DNA of 64,000 bases. Origin: Flabesymbios commensalis. Taxonomy: Eukaryota; Annelida; Polychaeta; Terebellida; Flabelligeridae. The DNA lies in contig OZ024909.1 in the NCBI GenBank assembly GCA_964017125.1, forward strand, positions 70,279,728-70,343,727, read 5' to 3'. Positions within the stretch are counted from its first letter, which is position 1. Each line of letters begins with the position of its first letter. The notes beneath the pieces were generated by a model that was given only the letters and a program-made list of their open reading frames with translations, did no database searches and had not been told where the DNA came from. Shown here in pieces: positions 33,419-44,383 of the stretch. The position numbers and the translations under genes are program-made.

Positions 33419-33470
33419 CAGTACAGTGGAACCTCATAAATGTTTGGCCAGCTGGCACAATCGGGAGAAC
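33419..33470 (+). mobile_element. Solo pogo/Tigger-like terminal repeat
   Basis: TACAGTGGAACCTCATAAAT resembles the CAGTGGAACCTC start of pogo-type terminal repeats, after TA. No matching second end was found nearby. Confidence 0.3.
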
Positions 33471-33651
33471 GGGAGGTGAAATAAATTAGTGGTAAAAGGG
33501 TTAGAAAGGTAATCATTTGAGACGTAGAGTGTAAAATACATTCAACAAAAAGTGTTATTTACATGTATACTCGCACCTGTGTACCCAAACAAAAACATTA
33601 GCGTAAATCGTCACGTAAAGGGACGTCCGTATATAAAAAACATAGGTTCTT

Positions 33652-33781
33652 TAAATTTTCGCGAATTTCTGATTTGAGGACTTTTCACGCAGTTCAGAAT
33701 TCGCTAATTTTCATTTTTCTTCAGTAGGGCTGAATAATATATATATATTAATAATTTTTAATAATATTACCAGATCTAATG
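33652..33781. mobile_element. TA-GAT MITE, decayed
   Basis: TTTTCGCGAATTTCTGATTT on the left and AATATTACCAGATCTAATG on the right match the family; the left terminal repeat is lost. Confidence 0.65.
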
Positions 33782-33854
33782 TATTCCACACATATTTTTC
33801 TAGTTCTCAATCTGATTTCATTGATTTTAAGTATACTTTTACAAGTGGTCCAGT

Positions 33855-33905
33855 TAACACTGAACATTGGCCCAATATTGGCTTAACCCACCGTTTATGA
33901 CTTTC
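33855..33905. mobile_element. TA-PAL fragment
   Basis: AACATTGGCCCAATATTGGC then CCACCGTTTATGAC; one arm and part of the core. Confidence 0.4.
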
Positions 33906-34143
33906 TAAACGTTACTACCGCCGATAAAGTACTTAGGCCTTATTTATTATGACATGGAATGCCAGAGAATCGTTGACATTTTAGAACGTCCCATAAACAT
34001 TGTGTGAAACAGCTCCTTCCGTGCAGTGCTTGTTAGTAAAAAACGGTCGTATGACATTTAGCCGACGTGCCAGAGGATGGGCCAATCTCATACCAACCAT
34101 TCCTAACAGTGGCCGACAATAAAACTCCTAGCGCTTCATAGCT

Positions 34144-34241
34144 CACCAAGCAAGATATGTTGACCCAACGCTGGCTTGATGTTCGTCGTCAACGTTGGCC
34201 AACATTAAAACACCTTTGAGACAACATCCTATGTTTGCTGG
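34144..34241. mobile_element. TA-PAL palindrome, diverged
   Basis: CCAAGCAAGATATGTTGACC and CATCCTATGTTTGCTGG ends; core GTTCGTCGTCAACGTTGGCC. Confidence 0.7.
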
Positions 34242-34473
34242 TACACTGACGACATACTTGACTAAAAGCAGGTGGGCCTGAAAAGTATGTGCCTGAAAAA
34301 ATGGCTTGCCATCTATAAATAATCTAGCGATGTGTTTGTTTACGGATGGTGTATCCCTAGATAACAACATCAATATTCAAATGAATAAGGAATACCTCTG
34401 AATTTAAAAATCAGATCTGCTATAATTAAAAAATCAACTGTTTATTGCAGATAAAATAATCATTATCTATGTG

Positions 34474-34735
34474 GCTTGCAGAGATGGATGTGGCGCAATA
34501 GTTAGAGCGTGGCGCTTTGCCAATATCGCTGCCTATGCCGTGCGGTTTCGAACACCGCTTGGTGCAGGATTTTCAGAGAAATATGATGTTTCTCCCCTCT
34601 GAATGCTGTGACATAGTTGTTGATTTTGTGTCCTTAGGCACGGCACTTTACCCTCACATGCTTCACTTGAGTCAGGTGTGAATGAGTACATGTAAAGGAC
34701 AGACATGGCAATCCTTGAATGTGTACGATGAGCTC
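34474..34735 (+). mobile_element. SINE-B, tRNA-derived SINE
   Basis: Head: GGCGCAATAGTTAGAGCGTG (box A-like) and GCGGTTTCGAACACCGC (box B-like). The body has GTGTCCTTAGGCACGGCACT then TTTACCC, a stretch resembling conserved central domains of several animal SINEs, and a tail with AATGTGTACGATGAGCTC. Only this copy is in the window. Pol III-derived and non-coding; clear target duplications were not found. Confidence 0.75.
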
Positions 34736-34884
34736 AATTCGTCGAAATGGCTGCAGGACCGCATGGTGCACGAACAAACATGTCCAGTGACTACGGGGTA
34801 AAAGATGCGTCTTCAGACTTGATATCGGACTTTAAAACTGTATCTTACCAGCAGCTCTTCATGGCGATACTACCCCTTGTACTG

Positions 34885-34990
34885 ATAGACCCGACTAGGG
34901 CCAGGCTATATACCATCCCCTTTGTATTAGATGGTCTTATCTACCACTTTACAAAGTGGCATATATACGACAAGGTGGCGATTATACCAT
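34885..34990. repeat. TTAA-E-like hairpin, diverged
   Basis: TATCTACCACTTTACAAAGTGGCATATA resembles the centre of TTAA-E; the outer arms have decayed. Confidence 0.4.
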
Positions 34991-35148
34991 GGAAAACTCT
35001 AGCCCCAACCCAACCTAAATACCAGTAAAATTAATATACGTTAGCAATTCCAGCGTCAACTCCTCATATATGAACAAAGTGGCATCAATAGGTGCATCTT
35101 GTGAAACGTTGTTGGCAAAGCAGCTACCCAGAAAGCAAAAAACGCAAT

Positions 35149-35685
35149 GAGACAACGTTTTCAATCAATGAACAAATGTTGTCACACAATGAGCCAACTT
35201 TGTTAAGCAATGAGCTAACGTTGTCATGCAATTAGCTAACGTTGTCAAGCAATTAGCCAACGTTGTCACACAATGAGCGAACGTTGTCAAGCAATGAGCT
35301 AACGTTATCAAGCAATGAGCTAACGTTATCAAGCAATGACCCACCGTTGTCAAACAATGAGACACTGTTGTCAAGCAATGAGCCACCAGTGTCAAACAAT
35401 CAGCCAACTTTATCAAGCAATGAGCCGCCGTTGTCAAGTAATGAGACAGCGTTGTCAAGCAATTAGACAGCGTTGTCAAGCAATGAGCCACCGTTGTCAA
35501 GCAATGAACCAACATCGTCAAGCAATGAGCCACGAGTGTCAAACAATGAGCCAACATTATCAAGCAATGAGCCACTGTTGTCAAGCAATGAGCTAACGTT
35601 GGCAAACAATGAGCCATCGTTGTCAAGAAATTAACCAACGTTGTCAATCAATGCGCCATTGTTATCAAACAATGAGCCAACGTTA
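35149..35685 (+). repeat. 21-bp minisatellite, about 25 copies
   Basis: The unit is roughly AATGAGCCAACGTTGTCAAGC. As 21 is divisible by 3, frames stay open on both strands (minus: TTLAHCLT repeats). Not considered coding. Confidence 0.95.
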
Positions 35686-35815
35686 CAACGTTATTTCTTT
35701 TTCGTCAGTCCGAAGAAAAACGATAATAACATCGAGCGTAAAGTGTAGACCCCATTATGACAAAGAGAAAGGTAAACGAACCAAATACTACAGATCTGTT
35801 TACTTTTAGTGAAGC

Positions 35816-36097
35816 ATGCTCATCCCCCGCGACCTACCTGTTATTGCCAAGCGGAGAGTCAACAGTCAGAAATCACTCATCAAACCGAAATTGCCCATTC
35901 TGATGAAGGTTACGTCTTGTCAGTGCGCCTTTAATATCTGCGTGTCGTGTACACCTGCCGCGAAATATAGACTGGTGCAGATGAAAGATGAAAGAAGACC
36001 TCCGCGAGAGAATTACACGGATGTGCGTGATGTAAACAGATTGTGTCAAAGAATAGACCGTAAATACAAAGAATTTAACGCATACAGACTTCACTGA
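35816..36097 (+). CDS. Possible small basic protein or terminal exon
   Basis: An ATG-started frame of 93 codons with a clean stop. It lies in DNA of mixed codon content free of the window's repeats, just after TGTTTACTTTTAG, a good acceptor ending at 35809. The frame has CQC and CVSC motifs and a basic tail (RIDRKYKEFNAYRLH). A second plausible acceptor (TTTCTTTTTCGTCAG) and donor (AAAGGTAAAC) lie at 35695-35775. No family is recognised. It could be a terminal coding exon or chance. Confidence 0.25.
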   Translation: MLIPRDLPVIAKRRVNSQKSLIKPKLPILMKVTSCQCAFNICVSCTPAAKYRLVQMKDERRPPRENYTDVRDVNRLCQRIDRKYKEFNAYRLH

Positions 36098-36151
36098 ATT
36101 GTCGTCAGGCCAATAATCGCCTCCTGCCTTGCACGATGTATAATCCCTGAT

Positions 36152-36396
36152 TTAACCCTCAACCCTTTAACCGCCGGTGCCGCAACTATTCGGGTTTTCA
36201 TTTTTTATTAGCACAATAAGTACTACCTTTTAAACACGGTAAAGATAAAATGTGACATCAATCAGCAATATTTGAAAACATTCATTTTGTCAAATCTGAA
36301 TAATTTTCACTCAATTGAATTTGTGGATCGCGTTAGCGAGACACAACTTCAAGTGGGTGAAAATTCAGATTGGAAATTTGGCGGTTAAAGGGTTAT
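36152..36396 (+). mobile_element. TTAA-C MITE (CCGCCGG subtype)
   Basis: AACCCTTTAACCGCCGGTGC start, hairpin TTGAATTTGTGGATCGCGTT with complement, end GGCGGTTAAAGGGTTA. It abuts the TTAA-A copy on its right. Confidence 0.85.
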
Positions 36397-36659
36397 AGCG
36401 GTGAAATATTTTTGTATAAACCATGGAAACCAAAGTGTTTTTGAAATCATCACCAATGTCTCAGTTAGCTCTTTCCGCTTCATTTGAATACCTATGTTAG
36501 GGTTCTACGGCCACTATACATATTTTAATTCTTTCAGTGCGGGGACCTTCTTTAGACCAGAGACTACCATTATTTGTACTGTAGTCTATGCTTTAGACGT
36601 CAGAATCTGTCGTCTACAGACACCAGATTATGACATATAAAGACTGTCCCGGCTCTGAA
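36390..36659 (+). mobile_element. TTAA-A MITE
   Basis: AACCATGGAAACCAAAGTG core, CTTTCAGTGCGGGGACC, a split hairpin with extra sequence (about 36558-36594), and GACTGTCCCGGCTCTGAAA at the end. Confidence 0.8.
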
Positions 36660-36843
36660 ACGCCATTTTTAGTGTGTTTTTTAATCTTGCAGGCTGAGCA
36701 CTCAGCGCTGTCGACTGTCGACTATCTTATTGCGGGGTCCGTCATGTATAAACTGCATAAATGCAATAGGTCAGGCCAAGAGAGTATTCAACCTCCGACC
36801 ACAGAAATTGTGGCTCAGACTGACGAGATCAGCCAACCAACAC

Positions 36844-36952
36844 CCCAGCAAACATGATACATTGACCCAATATCGGGCTGATACTGGGCCAGCGTCGCAG
36901 ATGGTGGCCCAACATCAGCCCGATATTGGGTCAATGTATCATGTCTGCTGGG
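36844..36952. mobile_element. TA-PAL palindrome, near-perfect
   Basis: 109 bp with almost complete arm pairing: CATGATACATTGACCCAATA on the left against its complement on the right, around CCAGCGTCGCAGATGGTGGC. CCCAGCAAACA and TGTCTGCTGGG ends. The arms differ from other copies but match each other. Confidence 0.9.
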
Positions 36953-36977
36953 ACCGCAACTCAGCTGTTATTTGAAT

Positions 36978-37003
36978 TAGGGGGTGGAATACCATACTTG
37001 GGC
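36978..37003 (-). repeat. Solo end of a GTATGGTATTCTACCC element
   Basis: GGGGTGGAATACCATACTTG is the complement of the left end of the inverted-repeat element at 57050-57170. Confidence 0.45.
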
Positions 37004-37990
37004 CCAATGATGGTCTGGAGCACGAGTAAACGCGATGTGATGATTTCCAGATGTATTGGAGAGCCCCTCGACTAGCACTCGTTGCTACTTGGGTAATCCA
37101 AAGCTCGCAAAATAAATATGTTTATATATTGTTTTTATTTGAAATACCTCATCTTTCTGATCAAGCAGACGTTTGGCTTTTGTTGCAAGTAATTGTAGAT
37201 GATAGTCCAGCAGCCATGGGCCTATATGTGCAAAAAAACACTCTTAAACTGGCTATTTGTTCAAACTAAGTCTTACCAGAAATGACACAACATTTAACTA
37301 TAATGCAATTGTCGATTTCATTACGTGTCGGCTATTTATTGCAACTAAGTTTAATTATTGCAATAGATGGCCGATCCGTAGTAGGCCTATTGTTGCAATA
37401 AATAGACGACTCGTACTCATCACTGCAAATGGTTTTCATTTGGGCGTGATTTGGGAAAATACAGCACTGGTTATTCACTGGATATGCGCTATGTTCTCCC
37501 ATATTGCATGACAAATGAACACCGTTTGTATTTTCCCACACGATCAAGTCACACATGACATAACTGCCATATATATAAGATATATATATATATATATATA
37601 TCAAAATCAAACTGTGCAGTGAAGCGTATAGGAGATGGGCTGATCATAGACCATACGTCTCGTAGTGAAAGCCAACAGCATGAGCGCGAGAAAAAATAAT
37701 TGTGTTTAAAATTGTTTGCTTTACAGTATATATGATCCCGCTGCCAGATCCTCTAGCTGATCTGCACGGGACGCCTGGATCCATAACAAGACGGATGTAG
37801 CAGTTGATCATGTGATGATGCCATCATAATCTACCTCTTAAAGTCTCCAGTTACCCATTGATCCTTACAAGCCTTACATAATGGAGCAATGAGTGACGCA
37901 GTGAGTGGACATGGCACTCAGGGTTATGCCAGTAATCACACAATCATCATTCACCCAATACTGGTTAAATGCTGTATTTATTACCAGAAA
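37004..37990. other. Spacer with small repeats
   Basis: Pieces of the GTGCTGTATTT repeat (37440-37560), an AT dinucleotide run at about 37577-37600, and a GCAATAAATAG fold-back near 37340-37400. No gene. Confidence 0.35.
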
Positions 37991-38455
37991 TGGGTCTCAG
38001 GCCAAGGGACAATCCATTAAAAATTTGGGATGATCCGGATAACGATCCGAATCCGGTATCCGGATTACGATCGGGGTCCGGTCCGAATGTCGAGGCGAAG
38101 GATTGCAGTCTCAGACTGACAGTCTAGTTAATTTCTATTTTTCCTTCATTCAAACCTGGAATTGCTAATCCAATTTCCAGCATCTAATGAAAAAAATATG
38201 CAGCACAAGCCTTGTCGTGTTACGGTTTACGGAACATGGCAAGAGGTTTTTTCTATATTTAAAATTATCTTTAATTATTATGTACCATTTATAGCGATAA
38301 CTGAATAATAAATTATAATAAAAAATAACACACTTACCATGTAGATATTCTTAAATAGCCATGATGTTTTTTTTTCTTAAATTATTTATATTGTTCGTCA
38401 TTTGAAGCTGGATATTACGTGAACAACCCCAGCTTCAAATCAGGAGTACAAGTGA

Positions 38456-38700
38456 TAACCCTTTCAGTGCGGGGACCGTCTTTATACGTCAGAATCTGAC
38501 GTCTGTAGACGGCAGATTCTGACGTATAAAGACGGTCCCCGCACTGAAAAAATTAAAATATTTCTAATGGTCACAGACCCGTAACATACGTATTCAAATG
38601 AATCAGAAAGAGCTAAGTAAGACATTTTTGATGATTTCAAATTGAAAAAACCCGTTAAGTCTCCATGGTTTATACACGAATAATTCAGCGTTGTATGGGT
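38456..38700 (-). mobile_element. TTAA-A MITE in duplication copy A
   Basis: AACCCTTTCAGTGCGGGGAC, hairpin TTTATACGTCAGAATCTG with complement, reversed core, TTCAGCGTTGTATGGGTT end. Confidence 0.85.
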
Positions 38701-38762
38701 TGACATGTACGCCTCGTGTTACTCCTTGATCACTATAATCATTTCGTAATGGTGGAATGAAC

Positions 38763-38820
38763 TGTTGTTAGATTGTTGGCCCACCGTCGCAGACGGCTGG
38801 CCAACAAGCTAACAACATCA
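38763..38820. mobile_element. TA-PAL palindrome, short
   Basis: TGTTGTTAGATTGTTGGCC and GGCCAACAAGCTAACAACA arms around CACCGTCGCAGACGGCT. The outer ends are absent. Its twin is at 41495-41552. Confidence 0.75.
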
Positions 38821-39447
38821 GGTTCACATGGGATGATCACATACTTGTTGGGAATTACGAGCCAGTCAGTGAGGGTTATAGACATACCCTTCATAGGATA
38901 CAATGTGTCCGTGCTCCTAATAGGTACGACTATTAATGAATGGAAACCTCACCTTTAGAATTGTGGCTGGAAGCATCATGAATATTTAAACCTGTATAAT
39001 ATTTCACATTGTTGCGGCGAAAGTCACAACCTCGGATAACATGTCGGTAGGTTTATATTTTGTAGCAGATTTTAACGAAATACGCAGTGATTATTGATTA
39101 AGCCTAATTTAATAATGCTGCTCAAATATAAATAACAATTTTGAAAGTAATACCCTTGCAATCAAACCACACCATAAATGTGTTTTCTCAATATCCCCAC
39201 AACAGATTGAGATGCATGTTCAAGATGCTGGATCCGGGACTAAAGGTGAGGTTTTTATTCACCAGCAGCCATTATAACTAACGAAGGACTGAATGTTTGA
39301 TCAAAGACAAAAGAGAAAGGCCGGCACCAACCGCTGGTTGATTATGAACTAAGGGACAGAAGGCAGCGATCCATCAAGATGCCTGAAAGCAACGTCAGAA
39401 GAGACGAAAAGATGCGACGCGGCTCCGCGCCTTAGCTCATGCAGTTA

Positions 39448-39556
39448 TCCAGCAGACACAAGACGTTGAATCAATGTCGGTTTAACGTTGGGTCACCGTC
39501 TACGACGCTGAACCGATGTTAATCCTACATTGATTCAACGCCTTGTGTCTGCTGGG
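39448..39556. mobile_element. TA-PAL palindrome with TA duplication
   Basis: TCCAGCAGACACAAGACGTT and ACGCCTTGTGTCTGCTGGG ends, TA at 39446-39447 and 39557-39558; core CACCGTCTACGACGCTG. Confidence 0.9.
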
Positions 39557-39561
39557 TACGT

Positions 39562-39692
39562 CCCAGCAGACACAAGAAGCCTAGCCAATGCTAAGCTTGA
39601 TGCTGGCTTGATGCTGGCTTGGTATTAGGCCGGCGTCGTAGACGGTGGGCCAACACCAATGCAACATAGAGTCGTTCTGGTCTTTGCTGGGG
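39562..39692. mobile_element. TA-PAL palindrome, tandem neighbour
   Basis: CCCAGCAGACACAAGAAGCC start, TTGATGCTGGC present twice, core CCGGCGTCGTAGACGGTGGG, end GTCTTTGCTGG. Six bases from the preceding palindrome. Confidence 0.8.
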
Positions 39693-39830
39693 CACAGTCT
39701 GAGGTGGTAAACTACATGTGTCTGATGTCCCTCTATATGTTCCAGAACACCCAGAAATCCCTCAACAACCCCCCACCCCCTCCCCCGCGGTCCCTGCCTT
39801 GATAAGGCACCCCCCCCCCCCACCCGTGCA

Positions 39831-40176
39831 AGCTATCCTACCCTGTCAGTCCTGTCTAGCTATCCCACCCTGTCAGTCCTGTCTAGCTATACCACCCCAT
39901 CAGTCCTGTCTAGCTATCCCACCCTGTCAGTCCTGTCTAGCTATCCCGCCCTGTCAGTCCTGTCTAGCTATCCCACCCTGTCAGTCCTGTCTAGCTATCC
40001 CACCCTGTCAGTCCTGTCTAGCTATCCCACCCTGTCAGTCATGTCTAGCTATCCCACCCTGTCAGTCCTGTCTAGCTATCCCACCCTGTCAGTCCTGTCT
40101 AGCTATCCCACCCTGTCAGTCCTGTCTAGCTATCCCACCTGTCAGTCCTGTCTAGCTATCCCACCCTGTCAGTCCT
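39831..40176 (+). repeat. 27-bp minisatellite, about 13 copies (copy A)
   Basis: The unit contains CCTGTCTAGCTATCCCACCC then TGTCAGT. Same unit as 42676-44383. It is preceded by C-rich runs in both places. Confidence 0.97.
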
Positions 40177-40365
40177 CAGTATTGTGGGAGCCTCTGTGAC
40201 CATGAGGTTGCGTGGTCGGCCTTAAACCGCCAGGGCTCGAATTCCTAGTCTTATGTCTGGAGGGCAGTGTCATCTCATTCATCTCACCATCCTCAAGACG
40301 TTCTACTGGCCCAGTTTAGCCTGTATGTTCACAAAGGTGGCCTAAGACCCCATTCATTTCATTTC
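40177..40365 (+). mobile_element. SINE-A, 3' part fused to the minisatellite
   Basis: CAGTATTGTGGGAGCCTCTG, second-unit box B-like GGGCTCGAATTCC, tail CATTCATTTCATTT. It joins the minisatellite at a shared GTCAGT-like motif. Confidence 0.8.
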
Positions 40366-40428
40366 CTACCCTTTATAAGATTGTTGTGTGTCCGTGTTGC
40401 TAAAACCCTTGCACTGTTGAATTGTTAC

Positions 40429-40672
40429 CTCCGCAAAGGTAGTTATGTTTTTGGTCGTGTTTGTTTGTACGTCCACGGGATTATTAAAAAAAGAAATGAG
40501 CATATTTGCATAAGACTTTTCCCAGAGGCGTGTCTCGGGCCAAGGAACAATCCATTCAAATACAATTTTGGGGTGATCCGGATTACGATCCGAATCCGGA
40601 ATCCAGATTACGATAAGGTTCAGGTCCGGATGTCGCGGCAAAGGTTTGCAGTCTCAGACTGACTGTCTAGTT
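40429..40672 (+). mobile_element. Dispersed repeat with CTCCGCAAAGGTAGTTATG start
   Basis: CTCCGCAAAGGTAGTTATGT, GTTTGTACGTCCACGGGATT, then ATCCGGATTACGATCCGAAT and a TTTGCAGTCTCAGACTGAC end. CGCAAAGG..CAAAGGTTTGC suggests inverted ends. The right half also occurs at 38003-38125. It looks like a non-autonomous DNA element; class uncertain. Confidence 0.5.
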
Positions 40673-40744
40673 CTTTTCTATTTTTCATTCATTCAAACCT
40701 GGAATTGGTAATGCAATTTCCAGCATTCTAATGAAAAAAAATAT

Positions 40745-40976
40745 GCTGATTTGTAAAAAATAAACATATCGCAAATTGGATTATTTGATGAACAAAGTAT
40801 CACAAACAATTTGATAATCTTCAGTGTCATTAATTTGGCTTGAACTCGTTCACTTGGATATGAAAGGGTGTATCTGTCACTTTACAAAGTGCCAGATACA
40901 CCCTTTCATATCCAAGGACATGACATATGTTTAAAACCGTATATATACGGATTCAGCAGCACAAGGGTTAAGCATT
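40745..40976 (+). mobile_element. TTAA-E MITE
   Basis: Hairpin CTTGGATATGAAAGGGTGTA with complement across CACTTTACAAAGTG, right end CAGCACAAGGGTTAA. The left end is not sharply defined. Confidence 0.7.
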
Positions 40977-41187
40977 GTCGTGCTAGTTCCGCATATACAC
41001 GGTTTACGCAACATGACAATAGGTTTTTTCTATATTGATAATTATCTTTAATTATTATGTACCATTTATAACAATAACTGAATAATAAATTATAATAGAA
41101 AATAGCGCAGTTACCATGTAGATATTCTTAAATTTGAAGCTGGATATTACGTGAACAACCCCAGCTCAAATCAGGAGTTCAAGTATT

Positions 41188-41433
41188 AACCCTTTCAGTG
41201 CGGGGACCGTCTTTATACGTCAGAATCTGCCGTCTACAGACGGCAGATTCTGATGTATAAAAACGGTCCCCGCACTGAAAGAATTAAAATATTTCCAATG
41301 GTCGTAAACCCATAACATAGGTATTCAAATGAATCACAAAGAGCTAAATAAGACATATGTGATGATTTCAAATTGAAAAAAACCCGTTTAGACTCCATGG
41401 TTTATACAAGAATAATTCAGCGTTGTATGGGTT
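41188..41433 (-). mobile_element. TTAA-A MITE in duplication copy B
   Basis: TTAACCCTTTCAGTGCGGGG start, hairpin CAGAATCTGCCGTC with complement, reversed core. Twin of 38456-38700. Confidence 0.85.
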
Positions 41434-41494
41434 GACATCTACGCCTCGTGCTACTCCTTGATCACTATAATCATTTCGTAATGGTGGAATGAAC

Positions 41495-41552
41495 TGTTCT
41501 TAGATTGTTGGCCCACCGGCGCAGACGGCTGGCCAACAAGCTAACAACATCA
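41495..41552. mobile_element. TA-PAL palindrome, short (copy B)
   Basis: TTAGATTGTTGGCCCACC and GCTGGCCAACAAGCTAAC arms around GGCGCAGACG. Twin of 38763-38820. Confidence 0.7.
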
Positions 41553-42183
41553 GGTTCACATGGGATGATCCCATACTTGTTGGGAATTACGAGCCAGTCA
41601 GTGAGGGTTATAGACATACCCTTCATAGGATACAATGTGTCCGTGCTCCTAATAGGTGCGACTATTAATGAATGGAAACCTCACCTTTACAATTGTGGCA
41701 GGAAACATCATGAATATTTAAGCTGTATAATATTTCACATTGTTGCGGCGGAGGTCACAACCTGGGATAACATGTCGGTATAGGTTTATATTTTGTAGCT
41801 GATTTTAACGAAATACGCGGTGATGAATAATTTATCCTAATTTAATAATGCTGCTCAAATATAAATACCAATTTTGTAAGTAATACCCTTGCAGTCAAAC
41901 CAAACCATAAATGTGTTTTCTCAATTTCCCCACAACAGATTGAGATGAATATTCAAGATGTTAGTTCTGAGACTAAAGGTGAGGTTTTTATTCACCAGCA
42001 GCCATTATAACTAACGAAGGACTGAATGTTTGATCAAAGACAAAAGAGAAAGGCCGGCACCAACCGCTGGTTGATTATGAACTAAGGGACAGAAGGCAGC
42101 GATCCATCAAGATGCCTGAAAGCAACGTCAAAAGAGACGACGACGAGATGCGACGCTGCTCCGCGCCTCAGCTCATGCAGCTA

Positions 42184-42545
42184 CCCAGCAGACACAAGAC
42201 GTTCAATCAATGTCGGTTTAACGTTGGTCCATAACTAGCAGATACAAGACGTTGAATCAATGTTGGCTTAACGCTGGTCCACCGTCTACGACGCTGGACC
42301 AACGTGAATCCGACATTGATGCAACGTCTTGTGTCCGCTGTGTACATCCCAGCAGACACAGGAAGCCCAGCTAAGCTTGATGCTGCCTTGATATTAGCCC
42401 AGCATCGTAGACTGTGGACCAACCTGCAGGCAACATAGAGTCAACATCTGTTTTTTGTTGGGTCACAGTTGATTCAATGATGGCTTAATGTTAGGCCACC
42501 GTCGTAGACGATGGTCCAACATCAAGCCAGCAGAAAACACAAGAA
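42184..42545. mobile_element. Cluster of four TA-PAL palindromes
   Basis: A left half at 42184-42233; a full copy at about 42237-42340 (core CCACCGTCTACGACGCTGG, end TTGTGTCCGCTG); a third at 42348-42463 (CCCAGCAGACACAGGAAGCC to GTTTTTTGTTGGG); a fourth at 42468-42545 (core CCACCGTCGTAGACGATGG). They lie nearly end to end. Confidence 0.8.
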
Positions 42546-42675
42546 ACCGATCAAACGCTGCTTCTGATGTGTTAACATGTGTCTGACGTCCCTCTCTATG
42601 TTCCCGAACACCCGGAAATCCCTCAATCCCCCCCCCCGCGCTCACTGCCTTGATTATCCCCCCCCCCCCCGTGTA

Positions 42676-44383
42676 AGCTATCCCGCCCTATTCCGCCCTG
42701 TCAGTCCTATCTAGCTATTCCACCCTGTCAGTCCTGTCTAGCTATTCCACCCTGTCAGTCCTATCTAGCTATTCCGCCCTGTCAGTCCTGTCTAGCTATC
42801 CCACCTTGTCAGTCCTGTTTAACTGTCCCACCCTGTCAGTCCTATCTAGCTATTCCACTCTGTCAGTCCTGTCTAGCTATTCCACCCTGTCAGTCCTATC
42901 TAGCTATTCCACCCTGTCAGTCCTGTCTAGCTATCCCACCCTGTCAGTCCTGTCTAGCTATCCCACCTTGTCAGTCCTGTCTAGCTATCCCGCCTTGTCA
43001 GTCTTGTCTAGCTATCCCGCCCTGTCAGTCCTGTCTAGCTATCCCGCCTTGTCAGTCCTGTCTAGCTATCCCGCCTTGTCAGTCCTGTCTAGCTATCACA
43101 CCCTGTCAGTCCTGTCTAGCTATCCCACCCTGTCAGTCCTGTCTAGCTATCCCACCCTGTAAATTCTGTCTAGCTATCCCGCCTTGTCAGTCCTGTCTAG
43201 CTATCCCGCCTTGTCAGTCCTGTCTAGCTATCCCGCCCTGTCAGTCCTGTCTAGCTATCCCACCCTGTCAATTCTGTCTAGCTATCCCGCCTTGTCAGTC
43301 CTGTCTAGCTATCCCACCTTGTCAGTCCTGTCTAGCTATCCCACCCTGTCAGTCCTGTCTAGCTATCCCACCCTGTCAATTCTGTCTAGCTATCCCGCCT
43401 TGTCAGTCCTGCCTAGCTATCCCGCCTTGTCAGTCCTGTCTAGCTATCCCGCCCTGTCAGTCCTGTCTAGCTATCCCACCCTGTCAATTCTGTCTAGCTA
43501 TCCCGCCTTGTCAGTCCTGTCTAGCTATTCCGCCCTGTCAGTCCTGTCTAGCTATCCCACCCTGTCAGTCCTGTCTAGCTATCCCACCCTGTCAGTACTG
43601 TCTAGCTATCCCGCCTTGTCAGTCCTGTCTAGCTATCCCGCCTTGTCAGTCCTGTCTAGCTATCACACCCTGTCAGTCCTGTCTAGCTATCCCACCCTGT
43701 CAATTCTGTCTAGCTATCCCGCCTTGTCAGTCCTTTCTGGCTATTCCGCCCTGTCAGTCCTGTCTAGCTATCCCACCCTGTCAGTCCTGTCTAGCTATCC
43801 CGCCCTGTCAGTCCTGTCTAGCTATCCCGCCTTGTCAGTCCTGTCTAGCTATCCCGCCCTGTCAGTCCTGTCTAGCTATCCCGCCCTGTCAGTCCTGTCT
43901 AGCTATCCCACCTTGTCAGTCCTGTCTAGCTATCCCGCCTTGTCAGTCTTGTCTAGCTATCCCGCCCTGTCAGTCCTGTCTAGCTATCCCGCCTTGTCAG
44001 TCCTGTCTAGCTATCCCGCCTTGTCAGTCCTGTCTAGCTATCACACCCTGTCAGTCCTGTCTAGCTATCCCACCCTGTCAGTCCTGTCTAGCTATCCCAC
44101 CCTGTCAATTCTGTCTAGCTATCCCGCCTTGTCAGTCCTGTCTAGCTATTCCGCCCTGTCAGTCCTGTCTAGCTATCCCACCCTGTCAATTCTGTCTAGC
44201 TATCCCGCCTTGTCAGTCCTGTCTAGCTATTCCGCCCTGTCAGTCCTGTCTAGCTATCCCACCCTGCCAGTCCTGTCTAGCTATCCCGCCTTGTCAGTCC
44301 TGTCTAGCTATCCCGCCCTGTCAGTCTTGTCTAGCTATCCCGCCCTGTCAATCCTGTCTAGCTATCCCGCCTGTCAATCCTGT
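42676..44383 (+). repeat. 27-bp minisatellite, about 63 copies (copy B)
   Basis: Unit CTGTCTAGCTATCCCGCCTT then GTCAGTC. Variants (CCC/TTC, CAGTC/CAATT, CAC for CCC) recur in blocks, suggesting multi-unit duplications. One forward frame reads SVLSSYPAL and stays open for 405 codons because the unit is 9 codons without a stop. Not considered a protein gene. Confidence 0.97.

Larger units (their letters stand above)
37998..40176 (+). repeat. Segmental duplication, copy A
   Basis: CCAAGGGACAATCCATT through a TTAA-A MITE, a TA-PAL, a unique-looking block (GACAAAAGAGAAAGGCCGGC), two more TA-PALs and a 27-bp minisatellite. The same order recurs from 40540 to 44383. Copy A lacks about 230 bp relative to copy B near 38212, and its minisatellite is five times shorter. 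Confidence 0.85.
40540..44383 (+). repeat. Segmental duplication, copy B
   Basis: Parallel to 37998-40176 at an offset of about 2.5 kb, growing to 2.73 kb after 41 kb. It includes the TTAA-E copy that copy A has mostly lost, and a much longer 27-bp array. Confidence 0.85.

Noticed and set aside
35165-35647. A minus-strand open frame of TTLAHCLT repeats
   Set aside because: A translation of the 21-bp minisatellite.
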